Assembly (NCBI GenBank): GCA_002205965.3
Contig: NADL03000534.1
Coordinates: 186,001 to 250,000 of the forward strand
Reading direction: 5' to 3'
DNA length: 64,000 nucleotides
From: Kappaphycus alvarezii
Taxonomy: Eukaryota > Rhodophyta > Florideophyceae > Gigartinales > Solieriaceae
Part shown: positions 50,966-60,045 of the stretch, one piece after another
Layout of the letters: each line of letters begins with the position of its first letter
How positions within the stretch are numbered: position 1 is the first letter of the stretch
The notes under the pieces: generated by a model
Database searches by the model: none
Told to the model about the DNA's origin: nothing
What the model saw: the letters and a program-made list of their open reading frames with translations, nothing else
Position numbers and translations under genes: made by a program

Positions 50966-51505
50966 TTGCCGTTGGCACTACCACTTTTGCGCACACAAAA
51001 CCTCATTATGCCTGCGTCAGTACCTGCTGCAGGTTCAACATCGCCACCGGTAACATCCACTAGGTCACTGAATCCCTCTAGCAAGCCAGCTGCAAATCAT
51101 TACGTCGAAAACCACGTATCTAAGCCCAAACTAAAGCGGTTTCAATTTATCGAAACGTACGATATGACTTTGCTGAAGACAGTTAGAAGCGTCGATGCGC
51201 ACACACCAGATTGGGCCAAAGCTGAGGCACTCTACGATGAGGCGCTCAAATATTTTCTTCGTGACATACCTCCCCATGTCTTCCTATGCTCGCAAAAACC
51301 AACCGTCAAGACCATTTCTGATCGTTTTAAGCGTCTTGTTGCACAGAGTCGGGAAGACGTTAAAAATAGTGGCGCTGCATCTGGGATAATCGAGGAGCAT
51401 GGCGAGAAAGAGGTGCTATTGGATGATCTTATTATAGAGATCAACGAAAAGGAAAAGGCGGTCAGAGCAGAAAAAGCAGTAGCTGTTGAGGTTGAAAACA
51501 GTTGA
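50966..51505 (+). CDS. Myb/SANT-like domain protein, likely transposon-associated
   Basis: This is one intact frame of 179 codons; a second in-frame ATG at 51008 would give 165. After a Ser/Pro/Thr-rich start, residues about 55-130 form a trihelix or SANT-like fold: FQFIETYDMTLLKTVRSVDA (helix 1 following the usual W/F-D-xxLL pattern), then PTVKTISDRFKRLVAQSRED (recognition helix). The ending AASGIIEEHGEKEVLLDDLI and an acidic/basic coiled-coil tail match a protist family in which SGxxEExxEKExLLDD follows the DNA-binding helices. Such genes occur with Harbinger-type or other DNA transposons and as host regulators. The tail stops sooner than I would expect, so a C-terminal truncation is possible. 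It lies downstream of the DDE relic on the same strand, but about 850 bases away with no evident link. Confidence 0.55.
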   Translation: MPLALPLLRTQNLIMPASVPAAGSTSPPVTSTRSLNPSSKPAANHYVENHVSKPKLKRFQFIETYDMTLLKTVRSVDAHTPDWAKAEALYDEALKYFLRDIPPHVFLCSQKPTVKTISDRFKRLVAQSREDVKNSGAASGIIEEHGEKEVLLDDLIIEINEKEKAVRAEKAVAVEVENS

Positions 51506-52550
51506 ACTGACAATCATGGATCTTATCTTGATATTTTCGAGGTCAACGTTGACCTCTTTCACCTTTCCCCATGTCTTTAATTTAACCCATGCTGGGGCGT
51601 CCCCATGGAGGCAAAGCAGGAACAGTCGAGCCCTCTGTATTCATTTGGCCATGACACGGTCAACACAGTATTACTCCTGTCGTACCATGTCTTGATGGGA
51701 AGTGGACAATGTACTATAGTGCTCTTATGTTCCTTCCAGGGTACGAGATTCTTGTTACGTAAAAGTTTAATTATTTCTTCGTGCCAGATGTTTAGGTATA
51801 CGCGTGGCAAGCGTGGATACGAATACTGCTAAGAAAATTTCAGTCCGCAAATCTTCAAATGCCTCTCCAAGTGACTAGATTACAGTATGAAAAGCACCGC
51901 AGCTGAAAGACGTTCCGCAGGGGGTTGTTCCTAAAAAAATGCAATTGCCCAAGGGAAGGATTTGGATATGGAAAGTGATTATTACTTTGGTAGTACTGTT
52001 ATCAGTTCAGTGTGCAGTACAATAGTACCGCACAATGAGATTTAATTCTAAATTATTCTTTGCCAATAAATTAGTAAAAAAAAATAGCCCCATTTTGTGA
52101 CCAAACTACTGACTTTTTTGTATGCAGAAATTATTTGGTCTAATTTTTTCCTGTACTCCGCTCGAAAATTAATGTTCACAAATCTAGGTTAAATTAATTA
52201 CGTTATTCCTTGTAAAGATTTTGTTCGCAACTGTCGCGTGCTCACCTTCGCGCAAACGCGAGGCTCGAGCTATACAATCAGTTCGTCTGGTAAGGTCACG
52301 ATTAGAGTGTTGAAAGTGCGAGAAAGTAGCGAGTAAAAATAGGAAAGCGAGGGCGAGCTGAACGAACGGCGGTTAGTCCCAGCTACTTTATTCATAGTTC
52401 TAGAACAATAAACCATCTGTCTTCCTCGAGCCGGGGTCGCTAAAAGGGTCACCCGGCAGCGCAGTGCTTATGCTGTACGTTCCAGCGACCGGAGCGGCCC
52501 CAACGGCGGCGACAGTTTTGGCGAGTAAACACTGTAAGTAGGTACTGTAA
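51506..52550. other. Intergenic, no gene recognised
   Basis: Short overlapping frames only. The 52.2-52.5 kb part is more GC-rich and contains GTACTGTA words near 52.53-52.55 kb. It could include the left end of the copia-like element that follows, but I could not find a terminal repeat. Confidence 0.35.
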
Positions 52551-53575
52551 ATGACCAACTGTAATGATTCCCGTATACAAGGAGGAGATCAAGACACATT
52601 GGCTCTCTTGAACGAGTTCGATTCTATTTTCACGAGTACTTCTGCCCCAATGATACCCACAAGTAATTACAGCAGTGTTTCTGATTCCATTGCACATGCC
52701 GCCTTTTCTAACGCTTTGATGATCTAGCAAGAAACGTTTGCTCAGAGGATTTCCTCCGCTCTTGATTCCTCAGTGCAGCCTGCAGTACATTATTTTCGAT
52801 TCTGCGGCGGAATATGACCAACCCGCATCTGCGTCGCCCACCTCACACGACACACTTGGTATCTGGTGTCCCAGACTACAAGGAAATCGACATGACAGAC
52901 AGAGATCTCTCCCACGTTTCGAAACAGGCTATTGACCGACCAATTGGAATTTTTTGTGATATACGAGCTACCACCTCTGTCATCGGACGCAAAGAGATGG
53001 ACAGTATATTCCGCTCTCTGCGTCTCATCAATTTCATTCTTCCTGCATCCCGTCACCGCTTTCTTTTTGCAGATTCTGTGTACCCGTCTGTCGTCGAAAC
53101 TTCCCTGCTGCTCTACACACCAGTTGGTATCAAGTCCTTCTACGTCCAGCTTGACATCTTTGAGCTTGACATACCGTAATTATTGGGAATGAGTACCTTG
53201 GACATGGAATCATTGACAACCTGTACAATTTCCAATAGGCTTGTCAAGAGAGTCTGAGTACCCGTCGCTAATTCGTAAGTCGCCTACTTCGACGAATGGC
53301 CGTTGACACGGTCCCGCAGCAACCACCTGTATGTCCCCATCAAGCAAAAAATTTATGACATGTTCTTTACCCGACGTGAACTGGTCCGGATGCACAAGCG
53401 CTTCTTCCACCCCTCTGCTCAGAAATTATTGAACTTCCTTAAGGGCTCAAATCCAGACGATTTAAGACCGGAGAAATTGCGTACATTGCGGGATATCATC
53501 AAACGTTGTGACCCATTCCAGCGCATACAATTTGCACACCCGTTTCTGTTGAAAACGTTAAGGGGGAGAAAGTAA
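52551..53575 (+). pseudogene. Copia-like retroelement gag/protease/GAG-pre-integrase, nonsense-broken
   Basis: From ATG 52551 a gag-like frame (one in-frame TAG at about 52725) runs to 52817. The frame from 52814 then carries an aspartic-protease-like domain: PIGIFCDIRATTSVIGRKEM, where functional enzymes have D-T/S-G in place of DIRA, and later YVQLDIFELDIP followed by LLGMSTLDMESL. Beyond it lie TRSRSNHLYVP and the GAG-pre-integrase zinc module FTRRELVRMHKRFFHPSAQ with RCDPFQRI. The frame holds from 52814 to 53575 but is cut by three stops (53177, about 53258, about 53276), typical of substitution decay rather than indel error. One Cys of the zinc pair is Phe. Integrase and RT are absent downstream. 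Similar elements are known from fungi and protists. Confidence 0.65.
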
Positions 53576-55215
53576 TTTCTCCAGTGAATGTAACATATAA
53601 GGAATAAAAAGGGAAAGATCGAATACACGCTGGTAAGGGCGTATATACGTCGGTGCGAACGGTCACAATGTTGTTCTTTGACAAACGTTGATGAAAATAA
53701 TGATGTGGCTCTTTACTTCTGGACCCGAGAGATGATCCATACTTATACTTCTATCGCATCACCAGTCTTCCACGTTCAATTCGATCTAAAGCTAACAGGC
53801 AGTAACTAATGAATTGCTCCGAATTAAGAATCGGTTTGGATTCAATCGGACGGTTAATTCGAGTTGACACATGAAATGATTCAATTGCTAGAGCACTTGC
53901 CACTTTAATGTCTGCGATTCGCAACAGTTTCTGCGTTACCATCAGCGCTGAGAACTGCCGTTTCAACAAACGCATTCTTTTAGATATGGGATGATCATTT
54001 CGTCAACATGAAAAATCAATATCTGTTCTGGCGCGCAAACTGTAAATATATAGGGCGTACTGTAGCATGCAAGCGCAGCCAAAGCCGGTCTGTTCCATAT
54101 ACCGTACTGTAACTTTCACTTTTTTAAAGTGAATTTCCCCACTATTTTCTCCATCCTTTGGTTTTCCATTGAGTAACAGGCTATAACATCATTTCAATAT
54201 GTCAAATAATTTCTTAAAATATTCCTGGACTGAAAATATATACCATTCTTTCCCTGAAATATTTTTCTCTACGGCCTTAACGATATAATGCTCTCTTTAT
54301 TGACGAAGTCTATTAATTTAGAGGTCAAATAGTTCTCTCTGACCCATTCTATCTGTAAATCTGATTTTCGTGACTCCGCCATCGAAACTGACCTAGTATC
54401 TGTAACGAAAAAAATGGAAAAGAACCATGAATCAGTTTGAAAACATTTTGAAAAGAACTCTGCGGGAAGCCACGATGCTTACTTGATACGTCGAAATCAT
54501 CAAATAAAAAGTTATCAATTTGAATTCGTACCATCCATGTTGTCGCTCAAATTTAGTTCTTAAATTTCCCTCATACGATAATCGACAAACACAATTGCCC
54601 AAAGCCATGTTATATGTCAAGTGTCATAGTACTTTCGCTCTCACCAATATTCTTATTAGTCAGGAGTTTAAATAAATGTTCACCACACCAAAATACCAAA
54701 GGGCACATCTATTCTTTGTACCATCTGCCGATCTGAGCTTATCAATTTAGTCAGCTACTGGCCCAAATCAAAAAAGATAGATCTCCGATTCAAATTTGCG
54801 GTTATAAAAACGAAAAATGATCAGACCGAGCTCGTTATTGTAATATTACCCCGCTTCAAAAGATTTTTAACCCCCATTCTCAAGACTTTATTATGCTCAA
54901 GGGCAATTAAATTAAACTTGGAGTATGCTAGGACCTCCTTTATCAGCTCGGAAGAATTGGGGAGTTACGATGGCCTGGTCAAATCCAGAATTTTCCTATG
55001 ATATCAAATCCATGCCGCTGAGTTACTTCTTGAAAACTTGCGATCCTATCTCCCTGTGATTCCCCATCTCCAAAGCCAGTAGGACAGCCCGAGCATCTTA
55101 TTATTCTTCCGGAACAGTTCACTCGAATAAGGCCTGCCAGAGTCGAATTCGTAAAAACTTATTTTATTATAACTAACATTAACCGCTTTGAGTATCTCTT
55201 GGTCTAAGCGGGAAA
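53576..55215. other. AT-rich stretch, no gene recognised
   Basis: Only short frames, none continuing the copia-like element. A GTAC-type word cluster (TACTGTAGCATG, CCGTACTGTAAC) is present near 54.06-54.11 kb. Confidence 0.4.
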
Positions 55216-55325
55216 GGTTTAGATGGTTTACTCTTGGAAAATATATCCAATATATCCCATGGTTTTTCAGACAACCACAATCGACTCAAAAAGATATGCC
55301 GACAATGTAGTGGGGAAGGAACTAC
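55216..55325 (-). repeat. Dispersed repeat R1 copy, shared with 5.3 kb
   Basis: It matches 5300-5410 in the same orientation, as described there. On the minus strand its first part reads SKPSKPFPL, the RT-family block. The two copies sit some 50 kb apart. Confidence 0.6.
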
Positions 55326-55872
55326 GCTCCCTAAAAGACTATCTTCAGGCCAGCGGTGGTCTAAGTGGAGAAAACACCGCTAATAAGTAACTTCTTGGAT
55401 TCTTTAGTAGCAATAATTCCCGGTACCACTTCAAAATACGTTAGTAGCCGAGAGTTTCATTAGGTAGCGTGGCAAAAACTTCATTATTCCCACCTGTAAA
55501 GGTGCTTTGGTGGAGACTGCAATCAGGAGTCACCTTAAATGATCCCAAGGTAAGCCCCTGATAGTGGCATGAAAAAATGCACTGTTTACGATAAAGATGT
55601 TCAAATGCTCGGTCGATGACCTTACGAAACCATAACCTCTTTCACACAATCCCTGGCATGAGCAACTTTTGTACTTTATGAGGCTCTAGCTTTCATATAG
55701 AAACAATTGAACAATACTGTACATAATTCAAAATGACGCTTATTTTGTTCAACTTTGTTGCATACGTTGCACTTTATATTCAGCGACTTTGACCCGGATT
55801 AACTCCTTTTCTTGGTCCCCCATGGCGAGCACTTGTACCAATTATTTGATGCGTTTTGGAACATAGGCTAAC

Positions 55873-56232
55873 CTATTTTTCAATCATTAAAACAACCCAA
55901 TTTTCCCCCTTTATATTCATACATTCCATGGAAAAGTTTATGCTGTCACTTGATGACCTCTTGAAAACTATTGGCGAAGATACTGGTACTCAAAAATTAG
56001 GCACCTGTCTCATTTCACAATCTTTAGAGCAATTACTGTACCGTATATTGTCATCGTTGTATTTAATTCTAGAGACGCCTACACAATGCTAACGGACGTG
56101 GCGCGGAACATGGCTGTTAGGGCAATGGAGACATACGGGTCGTTTCGAGCGGTTTTAACCCAGAGGCATGCGACAGCAGCAGTGATGTCCAATGCATCAT
56201 GCCTGCTGACCGGCTTTGAGCCAGCCCTTTAG
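55873..56232 (+). mobile_element. Internally deleted RT-family fragment
   Basis: The motif (ACAACCCAATTTTCCCCC) at 55873-55912 is followed by a clean C-terminal tail at 56074-56232. The tail reads DAYTMLTDVARNMAVRAMET, then RAVLTQRHATAAVMSNASCL, and ends EPAL at a TAG. This is the best preserved tail in the window, with 52 codons and no interruption. Landmark spacing is about half that in the 27 kb copy, implying an internal deletion. Confidence 0.6.
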
Positions 56233-56811
56233 GCGCAAGAGTGACACTACCCATTATCCTCAACACTTTTAGCATACACCGGGGATAGCCGAACCGCACC
56301 TTTCAAATATTACAGAACCCAGTCGACCATTTAATTCTTGACAGAGTTGACAAATTATTGTTGGATAAAGCAGCATAATTCATGCACCGCCACGTGATTA
56401 CAAAAAAAATCTTTCCTCGTTGTAGTCCGCGCCGGAAAAGGAAGCGAATCTACTATGACAGGTGCGCCAGCAATACTCGCTATTTCTGAGAGCGAAAACG
56501 TGAAAATGTCTCCCAGGGCAGCGGTCTCTTTGTAATCTTTATCCTGGTCCCTTGAAAGGAGTGTCTTCATTTCATTGTGGAGTAAAAACATGCTGTTTTT
56601 CGCGATTATTTTATCGTCTTGAGATGATCTTCCACTACACTAAGTCGCGCTCTCAATTTGAAATGGCCGAAATTTCTACTGATACTAAGGACTAGTCTTG
56701 ATTGGTATTGACGGTCTCTTGGTTTCTCCAGCAATGGTTGGTGGTACACAATCAAGAGAATGATTATATGCCGGACAAGCATATCTAATGCCACTCGTGT
56801 GCGTTGTATGC

Positions 56812-56863
56812 AGTCAAATTTATCTTCAAAGAGTAAACTACCCAACCCTGTCCCCCTTTAGGT
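56812..56863 (+). repeat. RT-family motif copy
   Basis: TATCTTCAAAGAGTAAACTA followed by CCCAACCCTGTCCCCCTTT matches the extended motif, including its left flank. Downstream to 57.9 kb no further family block was recognised. Confidence 0.5.
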
Positions 56864-57995
56864 TATTCTTTATGCTGTACTTTTTCATCTGGATTTCGGT
56901 TGCATGTCGTAAAAACAATTGCGACATTTGGCCTCTAGAGGCTCATTTTGCCTTCGTCAGAATACCAATGGGAACCGGTGTAAGCACGGTTCTGTACTCG
57001 TCAAAGTTAAGGAACCTTGGCATGCGACAAGCCCAGCTAGAATCTCAAAACCGACCTCAAACTCCAAAATATCTCACCCAACAGTTTTCGTTTTGAATTC
57101 TGCACCGTTTAGCCATAGTTCCAAGGCTCAGCAAGTAGTCGAATATGAAGTACATCCATGTAACTCGTACTTTTAAGTGCCGAAAATGAAAGGGTTATTT
57201 GCCACCATCCTCATCTCGTTCAACGATGGTAGTATTGCTGAATTAGACAGACCATGTAGAAGGGGACTTCGAGAGATGCATGAAAGTAAACTCATCCAAG
57301 AGGTATGGGAGTAATTTTCGCTCATGAGGAACTGCAGAATATCAAGGTAATGAAGGCAAAAGTTGGGATTTGTATTGAGGAAGCAGGTGCTCCAGCATAG
57401 AGAAGGATGGAACCATTCTTTTGCAGGTCAGTGGAGTAAAAGCAGTTTCTATGCACATAAGCGTCGAATATGACGCGATGCTCCGTTCAATGCCCATTTT
57501 CAGTGGCCTGCGGTAAATACAGCACATGACTGTGCTAGTTCACCAAATTAGCCTCGTAGACGTCTCCTCAGACTACGAGCCAATGCGAAATGTTAAAGCT
57601 TTTTCCCATGGTGTATAACAGACCTACGCAAGGCGGCGCCGTCATAGCTGACAGATGGAGAGAGGCATTAGACAATTTGGAAGGTTTAATTTTCTTGAAG
57701 TGAACTATTCGCTTGGTACGGGGAATGAGCTAATAATTCATGAGGATAAGGAAGTTTCCAGGTAAGAAAGAAGTTTAATGCATACAGTACCGAACGACTT
57801 GCGTAACAATATGCAGATATAATGGTGAGGTGCAAACCGAGCCTCAATTTTTATTGCATCACATATGTATTGCATTATAGATATTATTGTCTGCAAGTCC
57901 GCAGTCGACCGCTCTATCAACCTCCCTTTGCTAAACGAACTGACGTATACAATTCGTGAAGCGACTCAATAGCGCATACCCTTTGCGACAGGAAG

Positions 57996-58600
57996 ATGCG
58001 AGCTTCTCGGTCGTCGATGGGCCTCCCCGATGCTCAGCAACGGATACAATGCGCACCATGCCCAAGTCTTAAGACGCACATAAATCCCAGAGCTTTCTCG
58101 ATCTGGTTCCAACACTACTATCAGGTGCCACTCTTCGCTCCCAACATCCCATGCCCCAGCAACACATGTCCGGAAACCATCGACATTTTCGCTGATCATC
58201 TCATGCAGTAATTTCATAGGCGGGAGAAAACCAACCGCCACAACCGAGTTAAAATCCACATCGGACTTGAGAAGGCCTTCGCTTGCTCCCTCCAACACAT
58301 GCACTCGATGCTTCAACCGCTGCACAGAATGTATTTCAAGTCCGGGAAAGCCTGCAAGTTGAAAAGGTATGAAGAGTTTTTCACGACGACTGCCTCTGAA
58401 TCGTCGCAGTGGCCGTATCCACTTTTGGAAGATGGCACCGTGACGTATCCGCGGTTCTGACAGACGTGTCCGGATATGTGGCTGTGTGTGCTATGAAGAG
58501 CTGTGGGCGGATGGGATCCGTCCTCAGGCAAAGACATGCTACGGTGACAGCATTTTCCAATGCAGTATGTCTTGCGGCTGGCCTTGCGGCAGTCTTGTAA
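57996..58600 (+). mobile_element. 3' half of RT-family element (plus strand)
   Basis: The piece starts with APCPSLKTHINPRAFSIWF and YYQVPLFAPN, parallel to APCPRFKTHIKTKDFSVWF in the 27.6 kb copy. It continues through FADHLMQ, a stop, then RREKTNRHNRVKI (zinc-finger-like block). After a frame change it ends with AVSTFGRWHRDVSAVL and GSVLRQRHATVTAFSNAVCL to the TAA at 58598-58600. This copy gives the distance between the central and terminal landmarks (about 550 bases). It ends where the GC-rich gene island begins. Confidence 0.65.
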
Positions 58601-59172
58601 GGTTGTCTGCTTGAATCTTGTCTCCCGTACAGAGACCGGATTCTTTCTGTCTCGGAAAAAATAACCATTCTACGTGCCTAATGAGTAAAGCGCCCAGGAT
58701 ACCAGCCAGCAAAGAGGTGAACGGTTGCAGCCAGTGTGCAAATGCCAAATTAACGAATATCAGCGCCTCACCACAGCCTATCTGAAACACACTGCCAACC
58801 CTCGGCGGGATTGAACGCAAGTTGACCGGCATCCAAAGAAATTCAATCGACGCTCAGATCTTGTCTTTGACACGTGTATTAAGTGTATGCACCCGGCATT
58901 GTGCGGTGTGGCATAGCCATCCAAGCCACGGAAGGTCAAGCCGAATTGCGGCTTTCTGACCTCAAGTTTTTGCCCATCTCACCCGATGGTCTGTCTACAC
59001 CAGGAAAGCAGCCAGGCACCATCGCTCTCAAAACCGGAAAACCGTCCAATCCCAATGTAGACCTCTTCACCTCACCAAGCCCCTCCTCACTCCTTCCCCA
59101 ATCCAAGCCCCAGACAACGCAGCATCCCTCCTCAACACCACCACCCGCCGACAAACACACACCCCACGAATC
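58601..59172. other. Upstream flank of the PDZ gene
   Basis: No firm gene. A minus-strand frame reaching to 58832 has a hydrophobic run (LAFAHWLQPFTSLLAGILGA) that could be a membrane segment of a broken gene, but it overlaps the retroelement tail and has no support. The last 80 bases before 59173 are rich in C and A and nearly free of G and T on the plus strand, like the leader of the gene at 63909. Confidence 0.35.
59095..59172 (+). promoter_or_regulatory. C/A-rich leader before ATG 59173
   Basis: The plus strand is dominated by runs such as CACCACCACCCGCC and AAACACACACCCC just before ATG 59173. The reverse strand upstream of 63909 has the same character. Seen at both gene starts, it is probably the 5' untranslated leader type of this genome. 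No TATA-like box was identified. Confidence 0.3.
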
Positions 59173-59312
59173 ATGTCATTCTGCACCGCATCACCCCCCG
59201 CATTCGCCCTCAACCCCGTTCTTTTTCCCGCACACCACCCCACGTCCACTCAATCACCACGCCAATACACCCCGCACCGCCAAACTATTTCGTCGCCCTC
59301 CCCGTTCACCCC

Positions 59313-59906
59313 ATGTCCCTCCGCCTCCACCATGTCCACAGACTCGCCGCACCCAAACATAACAAGCCCGCAGCAGTCGCTGGCAACGGTGCCCCTACCG
59401 GCCACCAATTGGAGGAGGACGACGACTTTCGCGACGAGTATGACGGCTTTTTGGATGATGCAACCGTTGTTTCGGTCCCTTTGCCCCTTGATTTGTATCT
59501 GTCGCAGTCAAGTAGTGGCAAGGTTTACGTCGATGAAATAGTTCCGCATGGCAATGCTGACAAGGTGGGTCGCATTTCTGTCGGCGATATTTTGATAGCT
59601 GTGTCAATTCCGTTTGGAGAAACTCTCATCCCCGTTCCTGACTCCAACGCATTGGATATGGTCGAGCAACACATTTCGTCGAGGGAAACGGGAGAGGATT
59701 TCCACATGGCGCTCATTCCGGGCGATATCCACCTCTTGTCGGCAGAGGAACCAGAGGATGGCCTGGACAGTCTCACTTTGGAAGAGATGGAGAGCAACGC
59801 GAAAAAGATCTACGTCAAAGAGTACCCCTATGTAGAGGAGCCTGAGCCTATCGAAGAACAGCAGCTCGATCTGGAGGCCCTCAAGGAGCAGGGCTTTGAT
59901 ATTTAG
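59313..59906 (+). CDS. PDZ-domain protein, possibly plastid-targeted
   Basis: One intact 197-codon frame. Residues about 50-135 form a PDZ-like domain: VSVPLPLDLYL (carboxylate-binding loop position), VYVDEIVPHGNADKVGRISV, GDILIAVSIPFGE, and a final strand HMALIP. The GNADKxGxIxVGDxL pattern is typical of the single-PDZ proteins common in plastid-bearing algae. The C-terminus is acidic (YVEEPEPIEEQQLDLEALKE). An ATG at 59173 in another frame, right after a C/A-rich leader, starts MSFCTASPPAFALNPVLFPA, which is rich in Ser, Pro and Ala and lacks acidic residues, like a transit peptide. One base indel between 59173 and 59313 would join the two. The convergent gene ends at 60046, only 139 bases away. 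Function is unknown; a membrane or thylakoid scaffold role would be a guess. Confidence 0.7.
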   Translation: MSLRLHHVHRLAAPKHNKPAAVAGNGAPTGHQLEEDDDFRDEYDGFLDDATVVSVPLPLDLYLSQSSSGKVYVDEIVPHGNADKVGRISVGDILIAVSIPFGETLIPVPDSNALDMVEQHISSRETGEDFHMALIPGDIHLLSAEEPEDGLDSLTLEEMESNAKKIYVKEYPYVEEPEPIEEQQLDLEALKEQGFDI

Positions 59907-60045
59907 TAGAGCGCAACGGCTTCAACACGCCTTGTTACCGCATTCCGCAACTCGCTTGGGGTCAGTTCAGTGATCTATCTTATCCTACATTTTTGCGTTC
60001 AAGTCTTTCAAGCTAGCCACCAAACCCTACCTCCTTTCCACACTC
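59907..60045. other. Short convergent intergenic spacer
   Basis: Only 139 bases separate the two stop codons, so both transcripts must end within or overlapping this spacer. No AATAAA signal is present. The compactness contrasts with the rest of the window. Confidence 0.6.

Noticed and set aside
58883-59362. 159-codon plus-strand frame rich in Pro/His/Thr
   Set aside because: It is a C/A-rich leader read in a wrong frame and overlaps the PDZ gene start.
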